Positions 46,800-57,083 of a DNA stretch of 64,000 bases are shown in pieces. Both the position numbers and the translations under genes were made by a program. The notes beneath the pieces were generated by a model. It was not told the origin of the DNA. It saw only the letters and a list, made by a program, of their open reading frames with translations, and did no database searches. Source of the stretch: Arthrobacter sp. PAMC 25486 (lineage in GTDB: Bacteria; Actinomycetota; Actinomycetes; Actinomycetales; Micrococcaceae); NCBI RefSeq assembly GCF_000785535.1, contig NZ_CP007595.1:4529580-4593579 (forward strand), in the 5' to 3' direction. Every line of letters starts with the position of its first letter. Position 1 is the first letter of the stretch.

Positions 46800-49232
46800 A
46801 TGGGCGATTCACTGGAATTCCCGACGGATCGGGAAGAGGCATCCACCACAGTAAGTGTGGCGGAGCTGATCGATGCTCTCGCCTTTCCTGTCATTGAACC
46901 ACTCGCCACCGACATGGGTGCCCTCTCAGAACGCCCGCCCCTGCCGGTGCCCGGAGAATCCGGCCCTGCCTCCTTGTCCCAGCTCGATGGTGTGAGGGCG
47001 TTGATGGACGGGTGCGGGGAGGCCATTGCCGCGCTGAGAAGGCAGCAAAACCGGTGTGCCGCGCTCGTGGCCGTCATGGTGGAACGCCTGGAATCCACCG
47101 CCGTGCTTGAAGGTGGCCTGCTCTCGCTCGACTGGTGGCAGAAGGGTTGCTCCCTTGACCAGATCTGCGCGGAGCTGGCCACCATTCTCCACGTCTCTGA
47201 AGGTGTGGCGGGGCGGTTGATAGAACAGTCGCTCACGTTGGTGCGCACGCTGCCGGCGTCCATGGAACAGCTGACAGTGGGGGAGCTGGGCTGGGACCAT
47301 GCGGTGGTCATTGCCGAGGAGACCTCCCTGCTGCGGGCGGCCGGCATTGCCCAAGAGACCATCGACGCCTTCGAGCAGTGCCTGTTGGGGCACGCGGCCA
47401 ACAAGACACTACCCAGCTTCCGCTCCACCGCGCGGCGGCTGCGCGAACGCCAGTACCCGGAAACCATCACAGCACGCACCCGCCGCGCCTATGCCGACAG
47501 GAACCTGCGGGTCAGCCGCGGCTTTGACGGCATGTCCTGGCTAAGCCTCTATGCCCCGTCGCCCACCATCGAGGCCATCTGGGACCAGTGCACCTACACA
47601 GCCCAAGCCGCCCAGGGCTCCCACGAGGACCGCACCATGACCCAACTGCGGGCAGACATCGCGGCCGCCCTGTTATTACGCCAGAGCATGGACGAAAACA
47701 GCATCCACAGCCCAGCCCTCCAAGACGTTCGACTATCGGATGACGCTGCCGGGTGGGGCCGCAACGGCACCAGCGAGGGCAGCGCCCAGGGCAATGCCTC
47801 CGGCACCAGCGCGGGCAGCTCCCTGCACAACGGACCCGGCACTGATATGAACAACAGCACCTTCACCTCCGACCTTGGGCCCGACGGCCACTGCGGTCTA
47901 AACTCTCCCTCAGGCCCAGTGGGCACGTACTTTACCGGGGCCGCCGAGTCGGGCACCACTGAGTCTTGGCCCTGGTGCCTGCAGTCCGAACCGGACCCCT
48001 GCGGTGAAGGCGCATTTCCTGACCCGAACCGGTACGGCGGTGTCTTCTACCCGTGGCAGGTCCCGCGATTTGACGATCCTGACTACACCGACCCGGCCTT
48101 TAGGGAACCGGATCCCCGCAACTCCCCGCAGTGGCACTCCACGGCGCAACTGCCCGTGTTGACTCCTGCGGGAACAGGCGGCCCCGAAATGGTGAACGGC
48201 ACCGGGGGTGACCCAACGAGGGCAGTCGCGGACGGTCCCCGGGGGAGAACTGTGCCCAGTCCTGGTGGTAGCGAGCAGTGGCCGCCACTGCCGCAGGTTA
48301 CGCCGGTGGTGTTGATTCCCGTGCTGTCGATGCTCGGGGTGACGAACGAACCCGCGTGGCTGGAAGGGGCAGGTCCCATCAGCATGGAAGTTGCCCAGCG
48401 CCTGGCTTCCCAGGCCGGCAGCATGCTTCGGTTGCTGGTAGATCCCATCAGCAACCAACCCCTTGACATCGCCCCGGACCGTTACCGGATCAGCGAGGCC
48501 ATGCGAACGCAGCTGCGCATCAGGGACGAATACTGCCAGTTCCCCGGCTGCAACACCAAGGCCGTCAACTGCGAGGTCGACCATGTCAAGAGCTTCGAAA
48601 GCGGCGGGCGGTCCATTTACAACAACCTTGAACACCTGTGCGCACACCACCACCTCGTCAAACACTTCAAGGACGACAAGGACAGGCACGGCAAACTCAG
48701 GTGCATCGACGAGCCTGAACGGCAAGGACTGCACCTCAGGGGCTGGACGCCGCGCATCGAAGATGGCGGACGGATCTCCTGGACATCACCGTCAGGCAGG
48801 TACTGCCCGCCCGACCTTGAGGAGCCACAGGCACCGGCCTACCCGAAATGGTTGAAGAAACTCATCAGCCGGGCCCACACGGAACAAGGCAGCAGTGCCT
48901 GCCGTGCCGACTCGGCTCCCACAGACCAGGATTGCACCACCCCGGCTCCCGCCGATGCGAACCCCACCGCCCCGGCTCCCGCCGATGCGAACCCCACCAC
49001 CCCGGCTCCCACCGATGCGAACCCCACCGGCCTGTCTCCCACCGATACGGAGGCACTGGAAGCCTTGGCCCAGGATACGGCCCGGGATCCTGTCGACGAG
49101 GAGATCTGGGACTTCAACAACCTGCCGGAGCCGCCCGAGGCATCACCGTACGACGCAGAGGACAACGAAATCCTGACCAGGCTCGCCATCGAACACGCAC
49201 TCAGCCACCCTTGGCTAGGACTCGCAGCATAG
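46800..49232 (+). CDS. DUF222 / HNH endonuclease (13E12 repeat family type)
   Basis: An 810-aa protein, large for the family. The N-terminal DUF222 domain (about 70-300) includes LLRAAGIAQETIDAFEQCLLG and AAALLLRQSMDEN. A long low-complexity middle rich in Gly, Ser, Pro and Asp follows (about 310-500). The HNH nuclease module (about 565-625) shows CQFPGCNTKAVNCEVDH, NNLEHLCAHHHLVKH. The C-terminus has Pro/Ala/Asp repeats and an acidic end. Such proteins occur in many copies in actinobacteria (REP13E12 in M. tuberculosis); the function is unsettled. AT-rich start and a strong promoter stand out. Confidence 0.9.
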   Translation: MGDSLEFPTDREEASTTVSVAELIDALAFPVIEPLATDMGALSERPPLPVPGESGPASLSQLDGVRALMDGCGEAIAALRRQQNRCAALVAVMVERLESTAVLEGGLLSLDWWQKGCSLDQICAELATILHVSEGVAGRLIEQSLTLVRTLPASMEQLTVGELGWDHAVVIAEETSLLRAAGIAQETIDAFEQCLLGHAANKTLPSFRSTARRLRERQYPETITARTRRAYADRNLRVSRGFDGMSWLSLYAPSPTIEAIWDQCTYTAQAAQGSHEDRTMTQLRADIAAALLLRQSMDENSIHSPALQDVRLSDDAAGWGRNGTSEGSAQGNASGTSAGSSLHNGPGTDMNNSTFTSDLGPDGHCGLNSPSGPVGTYFTGAAESGTTESWPWCLQSEPDPCGEGAFPDPNRYGGVFYPWQVPRFDDPDYTDPAFREPDPRNSPQWHSTAQLPVLTPAGTGGPEMVNGTGGDPTRAVADGPRGRTVPSPGGSEQWPPLPQVTPVVLIPVLSMLGVTNEPAWLEGAGPISMEVAQRLASQAGSMLRLLVDPISNQPLDIAPDRYRISEAMRTQLRIRDEYCQFPGCNTKAVNCEVDHVKSFESGGRSIYNNLEHLCAHHHLVKHFKDDKDRHGKLRCIDEPERQGLHLRGWTPRIEDGGRISWTSPSGRYCPPDLEEPQAPAYPKWLKKLISRAHTEQGSSACRADSAPTDQDCTTPAPADANPTAPAPADANPTTPAPTDANPTGLSPTDTEALEALAQDTARDPVDEEIWDFNNLPEPPEASPYDAEDNEILTRLAIEHALSHPWLGLAA
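48941..49050 (+). repeat. 30-bp tandem repeats in the HNH protein tail
   Basis: CCCGGCTCCCRCCGATGCGA recurs at 48941, 48971 and 49001, with a diverged fourth unit at 49031. Each 30-bp unit encodes ten residues (PAPADANPTx). The repeat keeps frame and lies in a disordered C-terminal region. Confidence 0.85.
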
Positions 49233-49565
49233 CCGTCCCTTACCATGGGCCCACGGCCACAAGCACGCCGACCCGGGCCGCTCCGAACCGAACGACTCCG
49301 GCAGGATCCCGCCCACTAGAAGCGCTCCGGCTCGGTTCCCAATACGAAGTGGATGCCGCAGCTATCAACCATAAGGTAAGGCCCCGGCCGCCCATTGGGG
49401 AGCGCATCATCCAATACCTCCGGCGGCACCCGTAACACTGCTTCTTACCCGTAAACGAGAACCCGTGGGTATGCCTGTGAAGCGCGGGTAAGCCGGCGGT
49501 AAGCGGCGGAGTGAAAACTTGATATCACGAAGCACGGAAACCTTGTAAAGCAAAAGGAACCGATC
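49233..49565. other. 333-bp intergenic region, possible coding remnant
   Basis: No complete gene is recognisable. A plus-strand frame ending at 49435 finishes with QYEVDAAAINHKVRPRPPIG and ERIIQYLRRHP, which looks like the end of a real protein but has no suitable start. The last 100 bp may hold the promoter of the ABC gene (GTAAGCGGCG and an AT-rich segment before 49560). Confidence 0.45.
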
Positions 49566-50123
<558 letters not shown>

Positions 50124-50680
50124 CGAATGGATCCAACGACAATTTGCTCGACCAACTCGGAGTTGAGCAGCCGGGCGAGCCTGTGGCGGACGGCACTCCC
50201 GTCGGCGTCGACTGGGAGCAGTGTCCACAGCATGGGGCCCGTGAAATCCTTTCCAAGCATCATGCGGGCAACGCCGGAGGCTTCCACCGGTCGCTGCAGT
50301 TCCAGAAACCAGTTGCGCACCTGGGTGCCCGCCATGTTGAGCAGACCGGCTTCGACGCTGACTGGATCCGCCTCGTATCCGGGGCCCGCAGCTTCGATGC
50401 ACCGGGTGGCGAGTCGGAACAGATCCGGTTCTGCGGCCAGGGCATCGGGGTCGCGTGCTGGTGCGTCATTCATGGCCCTCCCCATGCTCGGTCATGCGTT
50501 TTGTCAGGAATACGTGTTGGACCCGGACACTTGACACCCGGACAGTTGAACAATAAGCGCCATCCGGTGCCTGTTGCCAAGATTCTGGCCACAGGTCCTG
50601 TTTTGTCCCTCGAAGGGGTGGCAACTGGCAGTAGCTGGCAATCCGCGCCTCGCGACATGGTGGCCAACAAGGGCCAACAG

Positions 50681-51556
50681 CTATTTCTCCCCTGTAACCC
50701 GCCACAGATGCAGCGTGGCATACGAGCGCCAAGGCCGCAGGGTCTCTGCCATGTGGCTCAGTTCGGGCGCCTTGATGGTGCGGGCCTGGGCCAACGAGTC
50801 GCCGCGCAGGAGGCCGTAGCCATTGCGGACGGCAGCATCGCCGGGCAGAAAAATGTCATTGTCGCCCAGCACGCGCATGGCTACGTAGCCCACTGTCCAG
50901 GGACCGATGCCGGGGATGGGCAACAGCTTGGAGGCAAGGGTGTCGTGGCTGTCGGCGGGCCCTATTTGCAGGGATCCGCCGGCCAGCATGGCGGCGACAG
51001 AAACTATGGAATCGATGCGTCGTTGGGGTCCGCGAAGGATGTCCCGGCCGCCGACCGCGATCTCAGCCGGCTGCGGGAAGAAATGCGTCATGGAACCGTA
51101 CGGCAGCCGGGTGGGGGTGGCCAGCGCCAGCAGTTGGGTCAGCGCCGTGCGGGCAGCAGCCACGGTGATTTGCTGGCCAACCATGGCGCGTATGAGAATT
51201 TCCGCAGGATCAACACAGCCCGGCAGACGGATGCCCGGCAGCCTTGCAACACGCGCTGACAGCATCGGCAGGGCGCCCAGTGCGGCATCAGCCTGGCTGG
51301 GATCGTGGTCTAGATTGAATAGATGGCGCACCGTGGTGATGAGTTCGCCAGTGTCTGCAGGGTCCTCGACGTCATGTTCCAGCCGGAGGGTAATACCATC
51401 CCACCCGAGGTGGAACCACGCATGCCCGCCGGAGAGTTGCAGCGTTCGGGCATAGCTAGTGGCCGTCGCCTCCTCAACGCCGGGCACCGCGCGAGCCGCC
51501 AGAAAATCAAAGATGCCGGGCTCAAAAGGGGGATGGAAATCAAGGTAAACTGCCAT
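50681..51556 (-). CDS. DNA-3-methyladenine glycosylase II, AlkA-like
   Basis: A 291-aa base-excision enzyme that removes alkylated bases. It has an AlkA N-terminal domain (FHPPFEPGIFDFLAARAVPG at about 7-26) and the HhH-GPD domain, with PIPGIGPWTVGYVAMRVLG (213-231) and catalytic Asp240 in LPGDAAV. In many actinobacteria this domain is fused behind an Ada-type methyltransferase/HTH region; here no such region is present. Transcribed away from the Mpg gene, with a quinone reductase gene upstream. Confidence 0.92.
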   Translation of the reverse strand: MAVYLDFHPPFEPGIFDFLAARAVPGVEEATATSYARTLQLSGGHAWFHLGWDGITLRLEHDVEDPADTGELITTVRHLFNLDHDPSQADAALGALPMLSARVARLPGIRLPGCVDPAEILIRAMVGQQITVAAARTALTQLLALATPTRLPYGSMTHFFPQPAEIAVGGRDILRGPQRRIDSIVSVAAMLAGGSLQIGPADSHDTLASKLLPIPGIGPWTVGYVAMRVLGDNDIFLPGDAAVRNGYGLLRGDSLAQARTIKAPELSHMAETLRPWRSYATLHLWRVTGEK

Positions 51557-51619
51557 GCCTGCATTCTGCCACGCGGAGCCACGGGTGAGGGCCGCAGCCG
51601 GAAACTGGCAGCACCCGAG

Positions 51620-52618
51620 TCAGGGCAGCAACACGATTTTGCCGTGGACGGTGCCCGCCTCCATCGCGGAGTGCGCGCGGGCCGCATCCTGCAGCGGCAG
51701 TGTGGTGATGCTGCGTGCCGCAAGTGCCCCGCCAGCCAGGAGCTTGTTCACTGTTGTCGAAGCCTCCGCAAGGTCGGTTTCCGTTGCGTTGCTAATCGCA
51801 AATCCACGGATGCTTATGTCGTGCGGGTACAGCCTGCCCAGCGGGATGGTGGCCTTCGCTGACATGCCCGACATGAGCACGATGCGTCCACGCAGCCCCA
51901 ACACGTCCAGGGCAAGATCAAGCTGGTGCCGTCCGGACGTCTCCAGATGCACATCCACCCCACGACCGCCGGAGACCCGGTCCACGGTGTCGCGCAGTTC
52001 ATCGGCGAAGTCCGGGGACCGGTAGTCAAGCACGGCGCCGGCGCCCAGCCCGCGGCAGTACTCGAGGTCGGCTGCGCTGGAGGAGGCGACGACCATGGCA
52101 CCGGCACTGACTGCCTGGCTGAGGGCGGCAGAACCGACGCCCCCGCCCGCACCGCCGATGAACACGGTTTCCCCCGGCTGCACTTGGCCATGCCGGTGCA
52201 GCGCCAAATAGGCGGTGGCGCCGGAGTGGAGCACAGCTGCCGCCGCCACCGGGTTCGTCCCGGCATGCAGCCGGTACAGCCGCTCGACGGGAACGGCCGC
52301 GAACTCGGCGGCCGCCCCTGGCCGGCCTGCAAATCCCATCGAATTGGACCATACCGGATCCCCTGGTGCGAAGCCGGCGTACTCCTCCGGCGTGCCAGAT
52401 CCGAGCCGTTCGACCGTGCCCACCAGGTCCCGGCCCAGCACCTGTGGAAAAACAAGTTCCGTGGCATAGGCGCCGCTGCGGACAAAGGTGTCCACGTTGT
52501 CCACAGCGGAGGCGGCCACCCGCACCAGAATGGTGCCGGGCGCTGGCCGGGGCAGCGGCACGTTGCCGTATTCGATGACGTCGAGGCCGCCCCTTCCGGT
52601 GAAATACGCGGCCTTCAT
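51620..52618 (-). CDS. Zinc-free alcohol dehydrogenase / quinone reductase family protein
   Basis: A 332-aa medium-chain dehydrogenase. The N-terminal domain contains VDTFVRSGAYATEL and the Rossmann loop GGAGGGVGSAALSQ. Zinc ligands are absent, as in NADPH:quinone reductases. The ATG at 52618 has GGAG nine bases upstream and the usual start MKAAYFTGRGG; an upstream ATG at 52633 has no good ribosome site. It lies 63 bp before the AlkA gene on the same strand. Confidence 0.88.
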   Translation of the reverse strand: MKAAYFTGRGGLDVIEYGNVPLPRPAPGTILVRVAASAVDNVDTFVRSGAYATELVFPQVLGRDLVGTVERLGSGTPEEYAGFAPGDPVWSNSMGFAGRPGAAAEFAAVPVERLYRLHAGTNPVAAAAVLHSGATAYLALHRHGQVQPGETVFIGGAGGGVGSAALSQAVSAGAMVVASSSAADLEYCRGLGAGAVLDYRSPDFADELRDTVDRVSGGRGVDVHLETSGRHQLDLALDVLGLRGRIVLMSGMSAKATIPLGRLYPHDISIRGFAISNATETDLAEASTTVNKLLAGGALAARSITTLPLQDAARAHSAMEAGTVHGKIVLLP

Positions 52619-52700
52619 GACTGCTGGCTCCATGGGTGGAGTCTATTCCCCAAGGAAGCACGCAGGACAGATGCGAAGGAGGACGGAACGTGTGCCCTGC

Positions 52701-52706
52701 TAAGTT
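52701..52706 (+). promoter_or_regulatory. -10 element of the Mpg gene
   Basis: TAAGTT ends six bases before the ATG at 52713; no ribosome site is present. The gene is probably transcribed as a leaderless mRNA. Confidence 0.45.
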
Positions 52707-52712
52707 GAGAAT

Positions 52713-53378
52713 ATGACCGCCTCGATCGACATCCTTGAGCTGCTGCAAAAGCCCGCCACGGAGGTGGCACCGTACTTACTGGGCGCATTGGTGAGGCATG
52801 AGAGTCCTGAAGGACCCGTCGTCGTACGTTTGACGGAGGTGGAAGCCTACCTGGGCCCTAGGGATTCTGAACATCCGGACCCCGGAGCGCACAGCTACCG
52901 GGGAAAGACGAACCGCAATTCGGTCATGTTTGGGGACCCCGGGCACCTCTATGTCTATTTCACTTATGGCATGCACTACTGCGCGAACCTGGTCTGCCGG
53001 CCGGAGGGGTTGTCGTCGGGCTGCCTGATGCGGGCAGGAGAGATCGTGGAGGGCGTGGACTTGGCGCGACTGCGACGGCCCACCGCCAAGCATGATTATG
53101 AGCTGGCCCGGGGGCCGGCCAGACTGACCAAGGCCATGGGATTGACTCTGGCGCACAACGGGATCGCTGCGTTGGTCGGGGAAGTCACGGTGACGCTGCC
53201 GGACACGCCCGCCTCGAACGTCATGATGGGCCCGCGCGTGGGCATCAGCGGGCCCGGAGGCACAGCGGAATACCCATGGCGGTTCTGGCTCCCCGGCGAA
53301 CCGACGGTCTCCAAATTTAAGCCGGGAGCGGTGCGTGCTCCGCGTCGGCCCGGACCAACTGCTCGGAAAACCCAATAA
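52713..53378 (+). CDS. 3-methyladenine DNA glycosylase, Mpg/AAG family
   Basis: A 221-aa monofunctional glycosylase for alkylated purines. Family sequence VRLTEVEAYLGPRDSEHPD contains the catalytic Glu; SYRGKTNRNSVMFG and LYVYFTYGMHYCANLV follow. Unrelated in fold to AlkA, so the region encodes two different repair enzymes for similar lesions. The C-terminal 20 codons overlap the opposite-strand acetyltransferase gene by 62 bp. Confidence 0.92.
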   Translation: MTASIDILELLQKPATEVAPYLLGALVRHESPEGPVVVRLTEVEAYLGPRDSEHPDPGAHSYRGKTNRNSVMFGDPGHLYVYFTYGMHYCANLVCRPEGLSSGCLMRAGEIVEGVDLARLRRPTAKHDYELARGPARLTKAMGLTLAHNGIAALVGEVTVTLPDTPASNVMMGPRVGISGPGGTAEYPWRFWLPGEPTVSKFKPGAVRAPRRPGPTARKTQ

Positions 53379-53964
53379 GCTCGGTGACCTCGGGCAGCAG
53401 GTCCACTGGTGTGAGTCGCTGCACCAGGCACGCACGGGATGCCGGCCACCCGTACTCCAGCAGCGAGTAGACGCAGCTGTCCACGCGGGTTCCATCGTGG
53501 CCGCGCCGGTAGCTGCGCAGCACGCCTTCCAGGGTGGCGCCCAGTTTTACGATGGCGGCGGCGCTGCGGGTGTTGCGCACATCGCAGCGCAGCGTGACGC
53601 GCTGCACGGCATGTTCCTCGAAGGCAAAGGTCAGCAAGGCCAGTTTTGAGGTGGCATTGACGTTGCGCCCCCAGTAATTCCGGCCAAAAAACGTCATGCC
53701 CACTTCAACCCGTGACCGCTCCGGGACCAGGTCGTAGAGGCTGGTGGTGCCGGCCACGGTTCCGGTCTCCTCATCCATCACGGCGAAGACCATGACGGGG
53801 GGATCGCCAATCCGGGCGGCAAAAATCCGTTCCAGGGCACGTTTGGACGTGGTCCGTTCCGTGGCCATCCCGGACCACCTGTCCACATCGATGTAGGGGC
53901 ACAAATCTGCCGCGTGACGACGCCGTAGTGGCACAGGCCGGGAGGTTGCGCGAAGCGCAAACAC
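53317..53964 (-). CDS. GNAT-family N-acetyltransferase
   Basis: A 215-aa protein of the RimJ/RimL-like acetyltransferase group. Motifs: YIDVDRWSGM, VMDEETGTVAGTTSLYDLVP, NVNATSKLALLTFAFEEH (acetyl-CoA region near RYWGRNVN) and NTRSAAAIVKLGATLEGVLR. The start is uncertain: the GTG at 53962-53964 is the best place where similarity begins, with GGACAG nearby; GTG 53934 is possible. Target (protein N-terminus or small molecule) unknown. Confidence 0.85.
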   Translation of the reverse strand: MFALRATSRPVPLRRRHAADLCPYIDVDRWSGMATERTTSKRALERIFAARIGDPPVMVFAVMDEETGTVAGTTSLYDLVPERSRVEVGMTFFGRNYWGRNVNATSKLALLTFAFEEHAVQRVTLRCDVRNTRSAAAIVKLGATLEGVLRSYRRGHDGTRVDSCVYSLLEYGWPASRACLVQRLTPVDLLPEVTELIGFSEQLVRADAEHAPLPA

Positions 53965-54062
53965 TCTGTCCGGGGAGTGAAATGGTGTGTTGCACGGAGA
54001 ATATATGAGCACCTTTTTGGGCAACGGAAAAGCCCCATTTTGAGACCCTGTACCGTGGAGGG

Positions 54063-54647
54063 GTGAATGAGACCTTAATTGCCCCCGAAACACCCTTCGC
54101 CCGCAATCCCGAAACTGCCAATGTTCGGCATGTTTCCGCGGTTATTGAGCAGTTGTGCGCCACCGTCCCGGACTACCCGTCCCCGGGCATTGTTTTCAAA
54201 GATTTAACCCCCGTTTTTGCCGATGGCGCCGCCCTGAAACTGGTGGTGGATTCCATCGTCAGCAATTTTGCCGGAAAGTTCGACGCCGTTGCCGGAGTTG
54301 AAGCCCGCGGCTTCCTCTTGGCTGCGGCCGCTGCATACGCCACCGGAACCGGCGTAATCACCATCCGTAAGGCAGGAAAACTGCCCCGTGACGTGTATGC
54401 GGAAAGCTATGCGCTGGAATACGGCGAGGCAACCCTGGAACTGCACCAGGATGACGTCCCAGTTGGTACGCGTGTGCTAATTCTCGACGATGTGCTCGCC
54501 ACCGGCGGCACGCTCGGCGCTGCCGCAACCCTGCTGGAACGCACCGGGGCAGTGGTGGCAGGCATCGGCGTCGTACTTGAAATTGATGCGCTGCCGGGCC
54601 GGGACAACCTGGCTGGCCGCGACGTGGTCTCGCTGCTGCACGTTTAA
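54063..54647 (+). CDS. apt: Adenine phosphoribosyltransferase
   Basis: A 194-aa purine-salvage enzyme: adenine plus PRPP to AMP. The substrate region DYPSPGIVFKDLTPVF and the PRPP motif VLILDDVLATGGTLGAA (about 139-155) are present. GTG start; TACCGT lies six bases upstream, so the mRNA could be leaderless, though GGAGGG also touches the start codon. About 20 extra N-terminal residues precede the usual start. Confidence 0.94.
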   Translation: MNETLIAPETPFARNPETANVRHVSAVIEQLCATVPDYPSPGIVFKDLTPVFADGAALKLVVDSIVSNFAGKFDAVAGVEARGFLLAAAAAYATGTGVITIRKAGKLPRDVYAESYALEYGEATLELHQDDVPVGTRVLILDDVLATGGTLGAAATLLERTGAVVAGIGVVLEIDALPGRDNLAGRDVVSLLHV

Positions 54648-54745
54648 AACTGCTGCACGTTTAAGGCGGCAATTGCCCGACCCGCAAGAGGGATAGAATA
54701 GACGGTCCGCCTTTTGGTGGAAGCCTTACGTATCAGGAGCCTTGC

Positions 54746-56986
54746 ATGTATGACGACGAGTTGGCCAAAGAACGCACTTATGTTGACGGTCTTTATTCAC
54801 GCCTAGATGAGCTGCGCGCTGAAAAGGTGGAGCAGCTCGGCGGGGTGCGCCGCGAAAAGTCCATGGGGACGCACCAGAATCGCTCGGAGCGTGACGCCTT
54901 TGCCACACTCTACGAGAACCGTTTGGCTCAGCTCAACGCCGTTGACGACAAGCTCGTTTTTGGCAGGCTGGATCTTGACAACGGCCAGGACCGCTACATT
55001 GGCCGCATCGGACTGTCCTCGGAGGACCAGCGCCAACTCATGGTCGACTGGCGCGCGCCCGAGGCCGGGACCTTCTACCAGGCCACAGCCTTTGAACGCA
55101 TGGGCGTGCGCCGTCGTCGTCATTTGCTGCTGCAGGGACGCACCGTCAAGGCCATTGAGGACGACGTCCTTGACCACACCATGCTGGTAGAGGGCGAACA
55201 CCTGCAGGGCGAAGGCGCGCTGCTGGCTGCCTTGAACTCCAAGCGCACGGGCCGCATGAATGACATTGTCGGCACCATCCAGGCGGAGCAGGACCGCATT
55301 ATCCGCTCACCCCTGAGTGGTGCGCTCGTGGTCCAGGGCGGTCCGGGCACCGGAAAAACCGCCGTGGCCCTGCACCGCGCCGCCTACCTGTTGTACACGC
55401 ACCGGGAGCGGCTGCAGTCCGCCGGAGTGCTCCTTGTGGGCCCATCCAACGCGTTCATGAAATACATTGAGCGGGTGCTGCCCTCGCTGGGAGAGACCGG
55501 CGTGGTCATGGCAAGCGTGGGAAACTTGTTCCCTGGCGTGTGGGCCACAGCCCCTGAATCTGCCGAAACTGCGGAACTCAAGGGGCGCATAAGCATGGCG
55601 CAGGTGGTGGCCAACGCGGTCGCGAACCGGCAGCGGTTGCCGCGGGAAGACGTCAGGCTCGATGTCGAGGGCACCCGTCTGATTCTTACCGTCCGTCAGG
55701 TGCGCCGTGCCAGGGACAAGGCGCGCGCCACGGGTCTGCCGCACAATGAAGCACGCATCACCTTTGTTAAGACGTTGCTGCGTGAACTCACCGAGCAGCT
55801 GCGCGAACACATCGAATCCGCGGGTGCCGGCAACAACGCCGACAGGTCATATCTGGCGGAGGATGTTCGCTCGGCCAGGGATGTGCGTGTCATGCTCAAC
55901 CTTTGCTGGATGCCCATGACGGCGCAGAAGCTCGTGGATGACATGTTCAGCAAGCCGGAAATCCTGGCCGCGGTGACTCCAGGCTTCAGCCAGGTGGAAC
56001 GCGAGCTTCTCCTGCGCAGCCCCGGAACCCCCTGGAGCGAGTCCGATGTGCCGCTGCTGGATGAAGCAGCTGAACTGTTGGGCGACATGGATGCGACAGG
56101 CGGCCGTGCCCAGGCCACTGTGGAATCCCAGCGCAAGCGTGATTTAGTCAACGCCGAGAAGGCCATCTCCAATGTGAACCAGCAACTGGAAGATTCCGGC
56201 GTCGACGGCATGTTGACGGCTGAGCAGCTGGCTGATTACAACATTGTCGAAGCCGAATCTCAGACAAGTGCCGAGCGGGCCCTCACCGACCGGACCTGGG
56301 CTTACGGCCACGTGGTGGTTGACGAAGCCCAGGAACTTTCGCCCATGCAGTGGCGCCTGCTGGTGCGCCGCTGCCCAGTGAAGTCGTTCACGATTGTCGG
56401 CGACATCGCCCAGACAAGCTCTGCCGCCGGTGCCATGTCGTGGCAGAAGGCGCTCATGCCGGTCATGGGGGAGCGCTGGACCATTGAAGAATTAACCGTC
56501 AATTACCGTACGCCCTCGCAGATTGCGGAGGCCGCGGTGCGCATGGCCAATGCGGCCGGGCAGGTTGTTTCGGCCCCCAAGGCCGTGCGCGACGGCGAAT
56601 GGGAACCGTTGGTTGACCACGTTGCCGTTGAGCAGGTCATCAGGCAGGTTGTCGCCGTCATGGCCGAGGAGACTGCCGCCGTGGGTGGTGGGCTGGTGGC
56701 TGTTATTGCACCCCCAGCCATGGTTGCGGAAACCGCAGCCGCCTTGCGTTCCGTCTATGGCGCACGGATTGGGCATGGCGCCGGCTCGCTGGAGCAGGAC
56801 ATTGTGGTCATTGACCCGCACGAGGCAAAGGGCCTGGAATTTGACGGGGTCATCATCGTCGAGCCGGCTGCCCTGCTGGCCGGCGCCCATGGCCGGGTTG
56901 GCGACCTGTATGTGTCGATGACCCGTCCCACCCAGAGGTTGCGCCTGATCACCTCGGAACCGCTGCCTGCCGGCATAGCCAAGTAA
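54746..56986 (+). CDS. HelD/HelR-type RNA polymerase-recycling helicase
   Basis: A 746-aa superfamily 1 helicase-like protein. The N-terminal region (about 1-60) is a predicted antiparallel coiled coil, followed by Walker A GGPGTGKT (198-205), HVVVDEAQELSP (Walker B) and the late VSMTRPTQRL. HelD binds stalled RNA polymerase and frees it from DNA; actinobacterial HelR does the same and can give rifampicin tolerance. The related UvrD branch is less likely given this layout. AGGAG lies six bases before the ATG. Confidence 0.88.
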   Translation: MYDDELAKERTYVDGLYSRLDELRAEKVEQLGGVRREKSMGTHQNRSERDAFATLYENRLAQLNAVDDKLVFGRLDLDNGQDRYIGRIGLSSEDQRQLMVDWRAPEAGTFYQATAFERMGVRRRRHLLLQGRTVKAIEDDVLDHTMLVEGEHLQGEGALLAALNSKRTGRMNDIVGTIQAEQDRIIRSPLSGALVVQGGPGTGKTAVALHRAAYLLYTHRERLQSAGVLLVGPSNAFMKYIERVLPSLGETGVVMASVGNLFPGVWATAPESAETAELKGRISMAQVVANAVANRQRLPREDVRLDVEGTRLILTVRQVRRARDKARATGLPHNEARITFVKTLLRELTEQLREHIESAGAGNNADRSYLAEDVRSARDVRVMLNLCWMPMTAQKLVDDMFSKPEILAAVTPGFSQVERELLLRSPGTPWSESDVPLLDEAAELLGDMDATGGRAQATVESQRKRDLVNAEKAISNVNQQLEDSGVDGMLTAEQLADYNIVEAESQTSAERALTDRTWAYGHVVVDEAQELSPMQWRLLVRRCPVKSFTIVGDIAQTSSAAGAMSWQKALMPVMGERWTIEELTVNYRTPSQIAEAAVRMANAAGQVVSAPKAVRDGEWEPLVDHVAVEQVIRQVVAVMAEETAAVGGGLVAVIAPPAMVAETAAALRSVYGARIGHGAGSLEQDIVVIDPHEAKGLEFDGVIIVEPAALLAGAHGRVGDLYVSMTRPTQRLRLITSEPLPAGIAK

Positions 56987-57083
56987 AGTCCCGTCGCCGC
57001 AGCCCTCACATTGTCGGCCGCGGCGGGTGGCGGTGCGGGGCAGGAATGCCGAAGAAACGCCGTCGTTCTGGTATTTTTGGGGT

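Noticed and set aside
46800-49232. Insertion sequence or prophage nuclease
   Set aside because: The HNH gene has no terminal inverted repeats, target duplication, integrase or phage neighbours; the DUF222 domain explains it.
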